The notes below the pieces were generated by a model, which ran no database searches, was not told the origin of the DNA, and saw nothing but the letters and a program-made list of their open reading frames with translations. The translations under genes were made by a program, and so were the position numbers. This document shows positions 53,895 to 62,727 of a stretch of 64,000 nucleotides of DNA, one piece after another (the stretch's first letter is position 1; each line of letters begins with the position of its first letter). The stretch covers positions 2,728,001 through 2,792,000 of the forward strand of contig OY770026.1 of assembly GCA_963669455.1 (NCBI GenBank). The letters run 5' to 3'. Source of the DNA: JAWKWH01 sp963669455. Lineage in GTDB: Bacteria; Pseudomonadota; Alphaproteobacteria; Rhizobiales; Rhizobiaceae.

Positions 53895-56321
53895 CTAGTG
53901 TGCTACAGCCCCTGCCGATGATTCGGCTTCTGCACCTGTAGACGCGTGCGAATCAGCAGGCTCGTTCCACTCAATCGCTTCTGGCATCTGGAGAAGCGCA
54001 TGGCGTAACACCTCGCCAACCCGGCTGACGGGTACAATCTCCAAACCGCTTTTCACATTGTCCGGGATTTCCGCCAGATCCTTGGCGTTCTCTTCGGGGA
54101 TCAGCACTTTTTTCATGCCACCACGCAGTGCGGCAAGGAGCTTCTCCTTCAGACCACCAATAGGCAGAACACGGCCACGAAGGGTTATCTCGCCGGTCAT
54201 GGCGACATCGCTGCGAACCGGAATACCGGTCATGATCGAAACGATCGCCGTCACCATGGCGACACCCGCCGACGGTCCATCCTTCGGCGTTGCGCCTTCG
54301 GGCACATGCACGTGGATATCCTTCTTTTCAAACAAGGGCGGCTCGATACCAAAATCGACGGCTCGCGAGCGAACATAAGATGCTGCCGCGGAAATCGATT
54401 CTTTCATCACATCACGCAGATTGCCGGTGACGGTCATCTTTCCCTTACCGGGCATCATGACGCCCTCGATCGTCAGCAGTTCGCCGCCAACCTCGGTCCA
54501 GGCAAGTCCGGTGACCACACCTACCTGATCTTCCCCTTCATTCTGGCCGAAACGGAAGCGCGGCACGCCAAGGTAATCTTCCAAATTATCTTTCGTGACA
54601 TTGACGGTTTCGACCTTGGTGCGGAGAATTTCGGTGACAGCCTTGCGCGACAGGGTCATCAGTTCGCGCTCGAAATTGCGAACGCCGGCCTCGCGCGAAT
54701 AGGTGCGGATGATTTCCTGCAACGCCTCATCGGTGACCGAGAATTCCTCTGCCTTCAATGCATGGTCGGTCATCGCCTTCGGCAGAAGATGCCGCTTGGC
54801 AATCTCGATTTTTTCATCCTCGGTATAGCCAGCGATGCGAATGATCTCCATGCGATCCATCAGCGGCGGGGGAATGTTGAGCGTGTTTGCCGTTGTAATG
54901 AACATCACGTTCGACAAATCGTATTCGACCTCAAGATAGTGGTCCATAAATGTCGAATTCTGCTCCGGATCGAGCACTTCGAGCAGTGCAGAAGAGGGAT
55001 CGCCACGGAAATCCATGCCCATCTTGTCGATTTCATCGAACAGGAACAGTGGATTGGCCTTCTTGGCCTTTTTCATCGACTGAACAACCTTGCCGGGCAT
55101 CGAGCCGATATAGGTGCGGCGGTGACCGCGTATCTCAGCCTCGTCACGAACGCCACCAAGCGCCATGCGAACGAATTCGCGGCCGGTGGCCCGTGCTATC
55201 GATTTGCCAAGTGAGGTCTTGCCAACGCCGGGCGGACCCACCAGGCACAGGATCGGCCCCTTGAGCTTGTTGTGCCTGCTCTGGACAGCCAGATATTCGA
55301 CAATGCGGTCCTTGACCTTGTCCAGTCCGTAATGGTCGGTATCGAGCACGTTTTGAGCGAAATCAAGGTCGTGCTTGACCCTTGATTTCTTGCCCCACGG
55401 TATCGACAGCAGCCAGTCGAGATAATTGCGAACCACGGTCGCTTCCGCAGACATCGGCGCCATCTGGCGAAGCTTTTTCATCTCAGCTTCGGCCTTTTCG
55501 CGCGCCTCCTTGGAGAGCTTGGTTTTCTTGATACGCTCTTCCAGTTCAGCGTTTTCGTCGCGGCCATCCTCACCCTCGCCGAGCTCCTTCTGGATCGCCT
55601 TCATCTGCTCATTGAGGTAATATTCGCGCTGGGTTTTCTCCATCTGGCGCTTGACGCGACTGCGGATGCGCTTTTCGACCTGCAGTACCGAAATCTCTGA
55701 TTCCATGAAGCCCATCGCCTTTTCAAGGCGCGCCTTGACGGAGAGTGTCGCCAGCATCTCCTGCTTTTCTGGAATCTTGATCGCCAGATGCGACGCGACT
55801 GTATCCGCCAGCTTCGAATAGTCGTCAATCTGGCCGGCAGCACCCACCACTTCCGGTGAAATCTTCTTGTTGAGTTTCACATAGTTTTCAAAGTCGCTGA
55901 CGACGGATCTGGCCAACGCCTCGATCTCCACCTCGTCCTCATCCTCCTCGGCAAGAATAACGGCCTGTGCCTGGTGGAACTCGACGTAATCGGTAAATTC
56001 AGTGATAGTGGCGCGGGTCGTGCCCTCAACCAGTACCTTGACCGTGCCATCGGGCAGTTTCAGCAATTGCAAAACGTTGGCGATCGTACCGACATCGTAG
56101 ATCGCAGATGCGTCTGGATCATCGTCAGCGGCATTCATCTGGGTTGCAAGCAAAATCTGCTTGTCGCCGCCCATAACCTGCTCTAGCGCGCAGATCGACT
56201 TTTCGCGGCCGACAAACAGCGGTACGATCATATGCGGAAAAACAACAATATCGCGAAGCGGCAGTACCGGATAAATTCCATCAACCGGTTTACTTCCACC
56301 CGCGTCAATTTCTGTGGCCAT
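53895..56321 (-). CDS. lon: ATP-dependent Lon protease
   Basis: An 808-residue cytoplasmic AAA+ serine protease. It has the N-terminal substrate domain (YPVLPLRDIVVFPHMIVPL-type opening, residues 19-40), a coiled-coil middle, Walker A GPPGVGKTSLG, Walker B FLFDEIDKM, and a proteolytic domain with Ser684 in KDGPSAGV and lysine about 727 in GLKEK. Length and layout match Lon A. It degrades damaged and regulatory proteins. The neighbours clpX and clpP complete a proteolysis cluster; 324 bases separate it from clpX. Confidence 0.97.
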   Translation of the reverse strand: MATEIDAGGSKPVDGIYPVLPLRDIVVFPHMIVPLFVGREKSICALEQVMGGDKQILLATQMNAADDDPDASAIYDVGTIANVLQLLKLPDGTVKVLVEGTTRATITEFTDYVEFHQAQAVILAEEDEDEVEIEALARSVVSDFENYVKLNKKISPEVVGAAGQIDDYSKLADTVASHLAIKIPEKQEMLATLSVKARLEKAMGFMESEISVLQVEKRIRSRVKRQMEKTQREYYLNEQMKAIQKELGEGEDGRDENAELEERIKKTKLSKEAREKAEAEMKKLRQMAPMSAEATVVRNYLDWLLSIPWGKKSRVKHDLDFAQNVLDTDHYGLDKVKDRIVEYLAVQSRHNKLKGPILCLVGPPGVGKTSLGKSIARATGREFVRMALGGVRDEAEIRGHRRTYIGSMPGKVVQSMKKAKKANPLFLFDEIDKMGMDFRGDPSSALLEVLDPEQNSTFMDHYLEVEYDLSNVMFITTANTLNIPPPLMDRMEIIRIAGYTEDEKIEIAKRHLLPKAMTDHALKAEEFSVTDEALQEIIRTYSREAGVRNFERELMTLSRKAVTEILRTKVETVNVTKDNLEDYLGVPRFRFGQNEGEDQVGVVTGLAWTEVGGELLTIEGVMMPGKGKMTVTGNLRDVMKESISAAASYVRSRAVDFGIEPPLFEKKDIHVHVPEGATPKDGPSAGVAMVTAIVSIMTGIPVRSDVAMTGEITLRGRVLPIGGLKEKLLAALRGGMKKVLIPEENAKDLAEIPDNVKSGLEIVPVSRVGEVLRHALLQMPEAIEWNEPADSHASTGAEAESSAGAVAH

Positions 56322-56580
56322 AACTCTTGCCTTTCAATTGCGGCAAACGGTCAAATCCGCCGCATAAAACAAATCGGTTTGCGCATCCTGTCACCGGCTA
56401 TGCCGTAATTAAGGCTAGATTGCCAGTATGGCCGGGAATTGTGCCCAAAACTCTTTGATGCCTTAGGTCAGGAATCCAATAAAACGCAACACGCTTTAAC
56501 TGGCGTCGAAACGCCTCAAGATCAAGGGGATAAGCTGTTTTATCAACGCCACATGGCCCGCAAGGGCTGATGTGTCCCCA

Positions 56581-56605
56581 AAACACCCCCGGGGCGGGGT
56601 TTTTG
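56581..56605 (-). terminator. Possible terminator downstream of clpX
   Basis: Short inverted repeat AAACACCCC/GGGGTTTTT with GC centre, 41 bases after the clpX stop. The stem is short and its A/T run orientation fits either strand, so this is tentative. Nothing else is seen in 56322-56645. Confidence 0.4.
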
Positions 56606-56645
56606 CAACCGGACCAATCCGGCTGGAAAATCCAGGCTTTTTTCC

Positions 56646-57923
56646 CTAGGCGCTTTCTGCGCCCTTTTCCTCATCGCGCTCGGCATAAATATAGAGCGGA
56701 CGGGCATTGCCCTCGACGACCTCGTCGGAAATCACAACTTCCTGCACCCCTTCCAGAGCGGGAAGCTCGAACATCGTGTCCAGCAATATCGTTTCCATAA
56801 TGGAGCGAAGCCCGCGAGCGCCGGTTTTACGCTCAATCGCTTTCTTGGCAATTGAGCGCAGCGCGCCATCGTGGAAGGTCAGTTGAACGCTTTCCATGTC
56901 AAACAGGCGCTGATACTGCTTCACGAGCGCATTCTTCGGCTCGCTCAGAATTTGAATCAGAGCGTCTTCGTCAAGATCTTCCAATGTTGCAAGAACCGGC
57001 AGACGGCCGACGAATTCCGGAATGAGGCCAAATTTCAACAGATCTTCCGGCTCGACCTTGCGGAACAATTCGCCGGTCTTGCGATCTTCTGGTGATGCCA
57101 CCTGGGCACCGAAGCCAATCGAGGTGCTGCGCCCGCGATCTGAGATAATCCTGTCCAGGCCGGCAAATGCTCCGCCACTGATGAACAGGATATTGGCGGT
57201 ATCAACCTGCAAGAACTCCTGCTGCGGGTGCTTGCGGCCGCCTTGCGGCGGAACCGATGCGACCGTGCCCTCCATGATCTTGAGCAGCGCCTGCTGGACG
57301 CCCTCACCCGACACATCGCGTGTGATCGACGGGTTATCGGATTTGCGCGAAATCTTGTCGATCTCATCGATATAGACAATGCCGCGCTGAGCCCGCTCGA
57401 CATTGTAGTCGGCCGATTGGAGCAATTTCAGAATAATATTCTCGACATCCTCGCCGACATAGCCGGCTTCGGTCAGTGTCGTTGCGTCGGCCATCGTGAA
57501 CGGTACGTCGATAATGCGTGCCAGCGTCTGGGCCAGCAGGGTTTTGCCGCAGCCGGTCGGTCCGATCAGCAATATGTTGGACTTCGCCAGTTCGACATCA
57601 TTGTTTTTGGAAGCATGCGCCAGGCGCTTGTAGTGATTGTGGACTGCGACCGACAATACCCGCTTGGCGTGGCCCTGCCCGATCACATAATCGTCAAGAA
57701 CTTCGAGTATCTCTTGCGGGGTCGGCACGCCTTCGCGCGACTTCACCATCGAGGTTTTGTTTTCCTCGCGGATGATGTCCATGCACAGTTCGACACATTC
57801 GTCGCAGATAAAGACCGTAGGCCCGGCGATCAGCTTGCGGACTTCGTGCTGGCTCTTGCCGCAAAACGAACAATAGAGCGTGTTTTTTGTGTCGCCGCCG
57901 CCGCCTCTACTGACTTTGCTCAT
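56646..57923 (-). CDS. clpX: ClpX, ATP-binding unfoldase subunit of ClpXP
   Basis: A 425-residue AAA+ unfoldase that delivers substrates to ClpP. The N-terminal zinc-binding domain uses Cys18, Cys21, Cys40 and Cys43. Then come Walker A GPTGCGKTL, Walker B IVYIDEIDKI, the pore loop GYVGEDVE and the IGF loop IGFGAQV that docks to ClpP. Normal length. It lies downstream of clpP with 292 bases between them, so it may have its own promoter. In alphaproteobacteria ClpXP drives cell-cycle proteolysis. Confidence 0.97.
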   Translation of the reverse strand: MSKVSRGGGGDTKNTLYCSFCGKSQHEVRKLIAGPTVFICDECVELCMDIIREENKTSMVKSREGVPTPQEILEVLDDYVIGQGHAKRVLSVAVHNHYKRLAHASKNNDVELAKSNILLIGPTGCGKTLLAQTLARIIDVPFTMADATTLTEAGYVGEDVENIILKLLQSADYNVERAQRGIVYIDEIDKISRKSDNPSITRDVSGEGVQQALLKIMEGTVASVPPQGGRKHPQQEFLQVDTANILFISGGAFAGLDRIISDRGRSTSIGFGAQVASPEDRKTGELFRKVEPEDLLKFGLIPEFVGRLPVLATLEDLDEDALIQILSEPKNALVKQYQRLFDMESVQLTFHDGALRSIAKKAIERKTGARGLRSIMETILLDTMFELPALEGVQEVVISDEVVEGNARPLYIYAERDEEKGAESA

Positions 57924-58215
57924 ATTCCAATCGTCCTTTCAGATGCACCGCCGGCTCATACCGGCAAATGGACCTCATCAATCGTTACAATATGGCGACA
58001 ACCGGTTCGTGCCAACTACCACACATAAATCTGATCAAATCCCAGCAAATCGTGTTTTAGCCATTCAACCACAAAAAACCAAACAAGGCTTTAAGCTAAG
58101 CTACTGAAACTCAACATAGGATTAATGCGAGGCGGCTGACACGGCATCATCTGTGCATTGTTGCTATAATGCCGCACCGCCGACCTAACCTATTCGCCCG
58201 GCTCAATAAAGTGGT

Positions 58216-58851
58216 CTATTCGTCTGCGTCTTTTCCTTCCAGGGCCTCGCGAGATGTGATCACTTTGTCGATCAGCCCAAACTCAAGCGATTCTTCCGCC
58301 GTCATGAAATTATCGCGGTCAAGATTGGATTCGATTGTGTCATAATCCTGACCGGTATGAGAGACATAAATCTCGTAAAGCCGCTTTTTTACCTTGATGA
58401 TGTCCTGGGCGTGACGTTCGATGTCGGAGGCCTGCCCTTGAAAACCGCCTGAGGGCTGATGCACCATGATACGCGAATTTGGTGTGGCAAAGCGCATGCC
58501 TTTGGCACCGGCGCAAAGCAAAACTGAACCCATCGAAACCGCCTGGCCGATACACAGCGTCGAAACCGCCGGCTTGATGAACTGCATCGTATCGTAAATC
58601 GCCATGCCACTGGTTACGACGCCGCCTGGCGAATTGATATAAAGCGCGATTTCCTTTTTCGGATTGTCCGCTTCCAGAAACAGCAATTGCGCGCAGACAA
58701 GCGATGCCATCGTGTCTTCGACCGGACCGGTAATGAAAATGATCCGCTCTTTCAGCAGTCTTGAAAATATATCATAGGCGCGTTCGCCGCGGTTGGTCTG
58801 CTCGACAACCATCGGAACGAGGTTCATCGCGGTCTCAATCGGGTCCTTCAT
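58216..58851 (-). CDS. clpP: ClpP, proteolytic subunit
   Basis: A 211-residue serine protease forming the ClpXP/ClpAP barrel. The catalytic triad is Ser106 (QAVSMGSVLL), His131 (RIMVHQPSGG) and Asp180 (NLDRDNFM). No truncation. It is first in the clpP-clpX-lon-hupB order. The 292 bases between it and the divergent P450 gene hold no other gene. Confidence 0.97.
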   Translation of the reverse strand: MKDPIETAMNLVPMVVEQTNRGERAYDIFSRLLKERIIFITGPVEDTMASLVCAQLLFLEADNPKKEIALYINSPGGVVTSGMAIYDTMQFIKPAVSTLCIGQAVSMGSVLLCAGAKGMRFATPNSRIMVHQPSGGFQGQASDIERHAQDIIKVKKRLYEIYVSHTGQDYDTIESNLDRDNFMTAEESLEFGLIDKVITSREALEGKDADE

Positions 58852-59143
58852 CGTTTATCCTTTAACATTTGGGCCGGCGGAAATTGCCGCAGAATCAGTT
58901 TTCGATAAATAGGGCTGCGGGAGCCCTGCCTGCAAGACCTATCGGTTGCTACGGTTACTGTCCGGTCGAATCGGTTAGCAGCAGTTTGACGGTAAACTGC
59001 GTTAATCAAGGGTTAACCACATGCCGGCAGCGGTCAAAAATCGGTGATAGTGTGAATAAAGCACGATCTATGCCGCATGGTATTTATCGCTGGGACTGCT
59101 CAAGTTAGGCTCGTACAAAGCATTGAAAAGGGTCTGATACGAC

Positions 59144-60379
59144 GTGACATGTCCATCCTATCTCGAATTTGATCCGGAAACCCGGCAATTGTCGCTTGAT
59201 CCTCACACACCGGACTTCGTGCAGAACCCCTATGAGGCCTATGGCTTTATGCACCGGTCGGCCCGGGCTTTTTTCTGGCGGGACTATGGCCATTGGTGTT
59301 TTGCGGGCTTTGACGATGTCAGCCGTCTGTTGCGCGATCGAAATTTTGGGCGCGAGCGGCCCGATTATGCGCCGCAGCCGGTTGGACCACGCGATCACCT
59401 GACCGATTTCGACAGGGTCGAAGCCTCGTCAATTCTGGAAGTGGAACCGCCCGTACACACGAGGCTGAGAGGCCTGGTCAACCGCGCTTTCGTTTCGCGA
59501 TCAATCGAGCGGTTGCGTCCGCGCATCGAGGCAATCGCCCATCAACTGATCGACGGGATAGAACCGGCCGGCGGCTGCGACCTGATTGCCGCTTATGCAA
59601 CGCCGCTTCCGATCATCGTGATCACCGAAATGATGGGGTTACCGGCCGAAGACGGTCCTCAATTGCTCGACTGGTCGCATGCGATGGTGGCGATGTATTC
59701 GCATAACCGTTCCACAAAGACGGAAAACCGCGCCAATGATGCGGCGCGGGAATTCACCCGGTATATACGCGGCCGGATCGGGGAACGCCGAAAAGACCTC
59801 AAAGACGATCTGCTGAGCCTGCTGATCGCCGCACGCGACAATGACGACAAGCTTACCGAAGACGAGTTGATTTCAACGTCTATCCTTCTACTCAATGCCG
59901 GGCATGAGGCAACGGTGCACCAGACCGGCAATGCAATCCGCACCATTTTAAGACAGGGCGGGGATCCGAGGCGGTTTTTTTCCGATGAGGCTCAAACCGC
60001 AGCCACCATTGAAGAATGCATCCGGATTGATGCGCCACTGCACATGTTTACCCGCTACGCCTACCAGCGGACCGAGGCAGCGCCCGGCGTAATTATCGAA
60101 CCTGGAGGGGTCATCGGGCTTTTGCTTGGTGCGGCCAACCGGGATATTGATGCCTTTGAGAAGCCCGGCAGTTTCACCCCCGGACGGGCCGACCAGAAAA
60201 ATGCCAGCTTTGGTGCCGGTATTCATTTTTGCATTGGCGCGCCGCTTGCCCGGCTGGAAATGCAATTATTGCTCAAAACATTGTTTGAGCGATTGCCTAA
60301 CATGGCGCTTCTGGCTGAACCTCAATTTCGCGACAGCTACCATTTTCACGGGCTGGAGGACCTTACGGTAGAATGGTAG
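59144..60379 (+). CDS. Cytochrome P450
   Basis: A 411-residue soluble class I P450 monooxygenase. The haem-ligand Cys363 is in FGAGIHFCIGAPLARLE, the oxygen-activation helix reads LLLNAGHEATVH, and the ExxR motif is EECIR. N-terminal FVQNPYEAYGFMH and EPPVHTRLRGLVNRAF are typical of bacterial CYPs. The start is a GTG at 59144. No ferredoxin or reductase gene is adjacent, so electrons must come from elsewhere. Substrate unknown. Confidence 0.9.
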   Translation: MTCPSYLEFDPETRQLSLDPHTPDFVQNPYEAYGFMHRSARAFFWRDYGHWCFAGFDDVSRLLRDRNFGRERPDYAPQPVGPRDHLTDFDRVEASSILEVEPPVHTRLRGLVNRAFVSRSIERLRPRIEAIAHQLIDGIEPAGGCDLIAAYATPLPIIVITEMMGLPAEDGPQLLDWSHAMVAMYSHNRSTKTENRANDAAREFTRYIRGRIGERRKDLKDDLLSLLIAARDNDDKLTEDELISTSILLLNAGHEATVHQTGNAIRTILRQGGDPRRFFSDEAQTAATIEECIRIDAPLHMFTRYAYQRTEAAPGVIIEPGGVIGLLLGAANRDIDAFEKPGSFTPGRADQKNASFGAGIHFCIGAPLARLEMQLLLKTLFERLPNMALLAEPQFRDSYHFHGLEDLTVEW

Positions 60380-60486
60380 CTCGGCCGCTATGATTAAGGC
60401 GCACTATTTACGTGTGTTCTCATATTATTTTAACAAATACATGGATAATTTCGATCGTTGAAGCGGGTATTGGAAAGAACAGATCA

Positions 60487-60960
60487 ATGCCATACGGTGA
60501 TCAGACGCAAGATGTGCCAGTATCCATTCGGATGTTCGACGGCACGACGGTATGCGGCAAAATCCGCGGTGGCCTGGTGGCCGATCTGGAAAAAGCGCTC
60601 AACAGGGATGCAAGTTTTCTTGAATTCCTGTCTGCGGATGGGCAGAAAAAATATCTGGCCAAGAGCCAGATCGCCTATGTCGAACCGATGGAGCCGCTCA
60701 AGCAACCGCGCCTTCAACCCAGATTCAGCAACGATGCCGACCCCTATATGCTGTTGGGCATTCCGCACGGCTCTGATTTCGATACCGCCAAGGCCGCTTA
60801 CCGCGATCTAGCGAAAAAGTATCATCCGGACCGGTTTTCCGGGCTTGATCTGCCCGATGAAATATCGCGCTATGCCACCGACATGTTTCGCCAAATCAAC
60901 AACGCGCTGACCCATATTCGGGGCATGTCGGAAACTGAACAATTTTCCGCTTCTGCTTAA
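60487..60960 (+). CDS. Small J-domain protein with N-terminal unclassified domain
   Basis: A 157-residue protein. The C-terminal half is a DnaJ-type domain: DPYMLLGIPHGSDFDTAKAAYR and the HPD motif in AKKYHPDRFSG, so it should stimulate an Hsp70. Residues 1-75 (IRMFDGTTVCGKIRGGLVADL and LEFLSADGQKKYLAKSQI) form a small domain I do not recognise by name. The ATG at 60487 with GGAAAG upstream is chosen over the longer frame from 60412. Partner and client are unknown. Confidence 0.75.
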   Translation: MPYGDQTQDVPVSIRMFDGTTVCGKIRGGLVADLEKALNRDASFLEFLSADGQKKYLAKSQIAYVEPMEPLKQPRLQPRFSNDADPYMLLGIPHGSDFDTAKAAYRDLAKKYHPDRFSGLDLPDEISRYATDMFRQINNALTHIRGMSETEQFSASA

Positions 60961-61094
60961 GCAGCGGATCAAAGACATCAATCAATTTTCCGAACAGAGC
61001 GAATATTTGTTACCATTTAAATTTATTTTCTGGAAATATTCCTGATAATTGCTAATATATTTTTGCGGGGCACAAACAACACAGGATGGTTGTC

Positions 61095-62198
61095 ATGTGC
61101 AATTTACACAATAATTCTTCACGTAATCCGATAAACTGTATTATCCCACCCCACATGCTTGAAGTGATTAGCATGAGAGGTGATAAAAAAATTGCCGGCA
61201 TGGCAAGGGCAATGCTCTCCCAAAATGCAAAAGTCCGCGAAGAGCGGGCAGAAATGGCATCGGGGGCGGTTCTGTCGGAGAAAACACGCGATATCACAAG
61301 TTTTATCACGCCGGCCCTGGCAGCCGCGGCGCCAACTCGAAATCTCAACCGGGAAATCTATGATGGCGGCAACAAGGCCAGCCTGCCTGGGAAACTGGCG
61401 CGCAAGGAAGGCGACGGACCGACCGGCGACCAGTTTACCGATGAGGCCTATGATGGCGCCGGTGACGTCTATGACCTCTATTTTGACTGTTTCGACCGGG
61501 ATTCGCTCGATGGTGCAGGAAACAAGCTGGTCCAAACCGTCCACCACCGGCGCAACTATGCCAACGCCTTCTGGGACGGCAGCCAGATGGTCTATGGCGA
61601 TGGTGACGGCGAGATCTTCCAGAAATTCACCGAACTGTCCGTCATCGGGCACGAAATGTCCCATGGTGTCGTTCAATTCTCCGGCGGACTTGTCTATCAG
61701 GGCCAATCAGGAGCCTTAAACGAGAGCTATGCTGATGTGTTCGGGGTGCTGACGGTGCAAAAAAAGCTTGGGCAAGCCGCTCATGAAGCAGACTGGCTGG
61801 TCGGACGCGGCATTCTGGCGCCGGGGATCAATGGTGTGGCTTTACGCAGCATGAAGGCGCCCGGCACCGCCTATGCCGATACAGTCCTTGGACAGGATCC
61901 ACAGCCCTACCACATGGACCTCTATGTCGACACGACGGCAGACAATGGCGGCGTACATATAAATTCCGGTATCCCCAATCACGCCTTCCACCTGTTCGCA
62001 CAATATCTCGGCGGCAGCGCCTGGGAGGCACCCGGCAAAATCTGGTACGATGCACTACAGCGGATCAACAATCCGCATGCCACCTTTATTCAATGGGCAA
62101 TCAAGACCATTGAATCGGCGACCACACTTTGCGGAACCGGCAGTGTCGAAGTGCAAATGCTCCGCCGCGCCTGGAAGCTTGTCGGCATTTCTGTCTAG
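61095..62198 (+). CDS. M4-family neutral zinc metalloprotease, protealysin type
   Basis: A 367-residue thermolysin-fold protease. The zinc site is HEMSHG with the distal glutamate in NESYADVFG, and GGVHINSGIPNHAF is the conserved substrate-side motif. There is no signal peptide. A short N-terminal propeptide holds CIIPPHML, the protealysin-type motif. ATG at 61086 is also possible, but AGGA is spaced eight bases before 61095. The stop TAG is formed at a family B repeat. The emfourin-like inhibitor gene follows. Confidence 0.87.
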   Translation: MCNLHNNSSRNPINCIIPPHMLEVISMRGDKKIAGMARAMLSQNAKVREERAEMASGAVLSEKTRDITSFITPALAAAAPTRNLNREIYDGGNKASLPGKLARKEGDGPTGDQFTDEAYDGAGDVYDLYFDCFDRDSLDGAGNKLVQTVHHRRNYANAFWDGSQMVYGDGDGEIFQKFTELSVIGHEMSHGVVQFSGGLVYQGQSGALNESYADVFGVLTVQKKLGQAAHEADWLVGRGILAPGINGVALRSMKAPGTAYADTVLGQDPQPYHMDLYVDTTADNGGVHINSGIPNHAFHLFAQYLGGSAWEAPGKIWYDALQRINNPHATFIQWAIKTIESATTLCGTGSVEVQMLRRAWKLVGISV

Positions 62199-62287
62199 GG
62201 CAGCTTTGACCAATTCGGGGCCATAGAAGAAAAAATGCTTCAATGGTTCCAAGCCGGTAAAGGCGTTGTCGCGCCGCGACACGCCCT
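62197..62287. repeat. Dispersed repeat family B, copy 3 (91 bp)
   Basis: Starts AGGGC in CTAG at the protease stop codon and ends GCCCT. It shares GAAAAAATGCTTCAA, GGTTCCAAGCCGG and GTTGTCGCG with copy 2. It stands between protease and inhibitor genes, so it is probably transcribed. Confidence 0.68.
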
Positions 62288-62422
62288 AACAACGCCACCT
62301 TGCCATTTCCGGCATTGCAAGGCCGCATCGACGGCCGGTGCGGCCTTCTGTTGGCCGGATTTAAAGCCTATGATGGCGGTTGAGTTTGGAAATTGGCTAT
62401 CAACATGCAGGTATGTGCAATC

Positions 62423-62707
62423 ATGATGATCGTGATCAAAACCAGCGGCGGATTTGCCGGTCTGGGTGGACCCGAAAAGAGCCTTGCCACCGATTCCCTC
62501 GCTGCCGGGCAACGCCAGGCTGTGTGCGATGCTTTTGCGCCTGAAGTTTTGGAAAAGCTTCAGGCAATGCCCGGCACGCGAAATATCGGCGCGGATCGCT
62601 ATAGCTATGAAATTACCATAGTCGGTGATGGTGACGAGCGCCGGACATTCACCCTTCCCGAAGCAGTCCTGCCGCCCCAAATGCTCGATATGATCGACGA
62701 CATGTAA
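62423..62707 (+). CDS. Emfourin-like inhibitor of M4 protease
   Basis: A 94-residue protein. Its N-terminal IKTSGGFAGLGG matches the recognised start of emfourins, the protein inhibitors encoded beside protealysin genes; a FTLPEAVLPP segment lies near the C-terminus. The neighbour upstream is a protealysin-type protease without signal peptide, the expected partner. Start ATG at 62423 or 62426; the frame is open to 62393. Function is inferred from similarity and position. Confidence 0.75.
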   Translation: MMIVIKTSGGFAGLGGPEKSLATDSLAAGQRQAVCDAFAPEVLEKLQAMPGTRNIGADRYSYEITIVGDGDERRTFTLPEAVLPPQMLDMIDDM

Positions 62708-62727
62708 GCCCGGCGGCGGCGTATCTT

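Noticed and set aside
54306..55214. Long plus-strand open frame of about 300 codons opposite lon
   Set aside because: It is the complementary strand of a conserved coding region; lon is unequivocal on the other strand.
58852..59143. Short plus-strand frame between clpP and the P450 gene (58869-59108)
   Set aside because: No ribosome-binding site, no recognisable motif and unusual composition; treated as the divergent promoter region.
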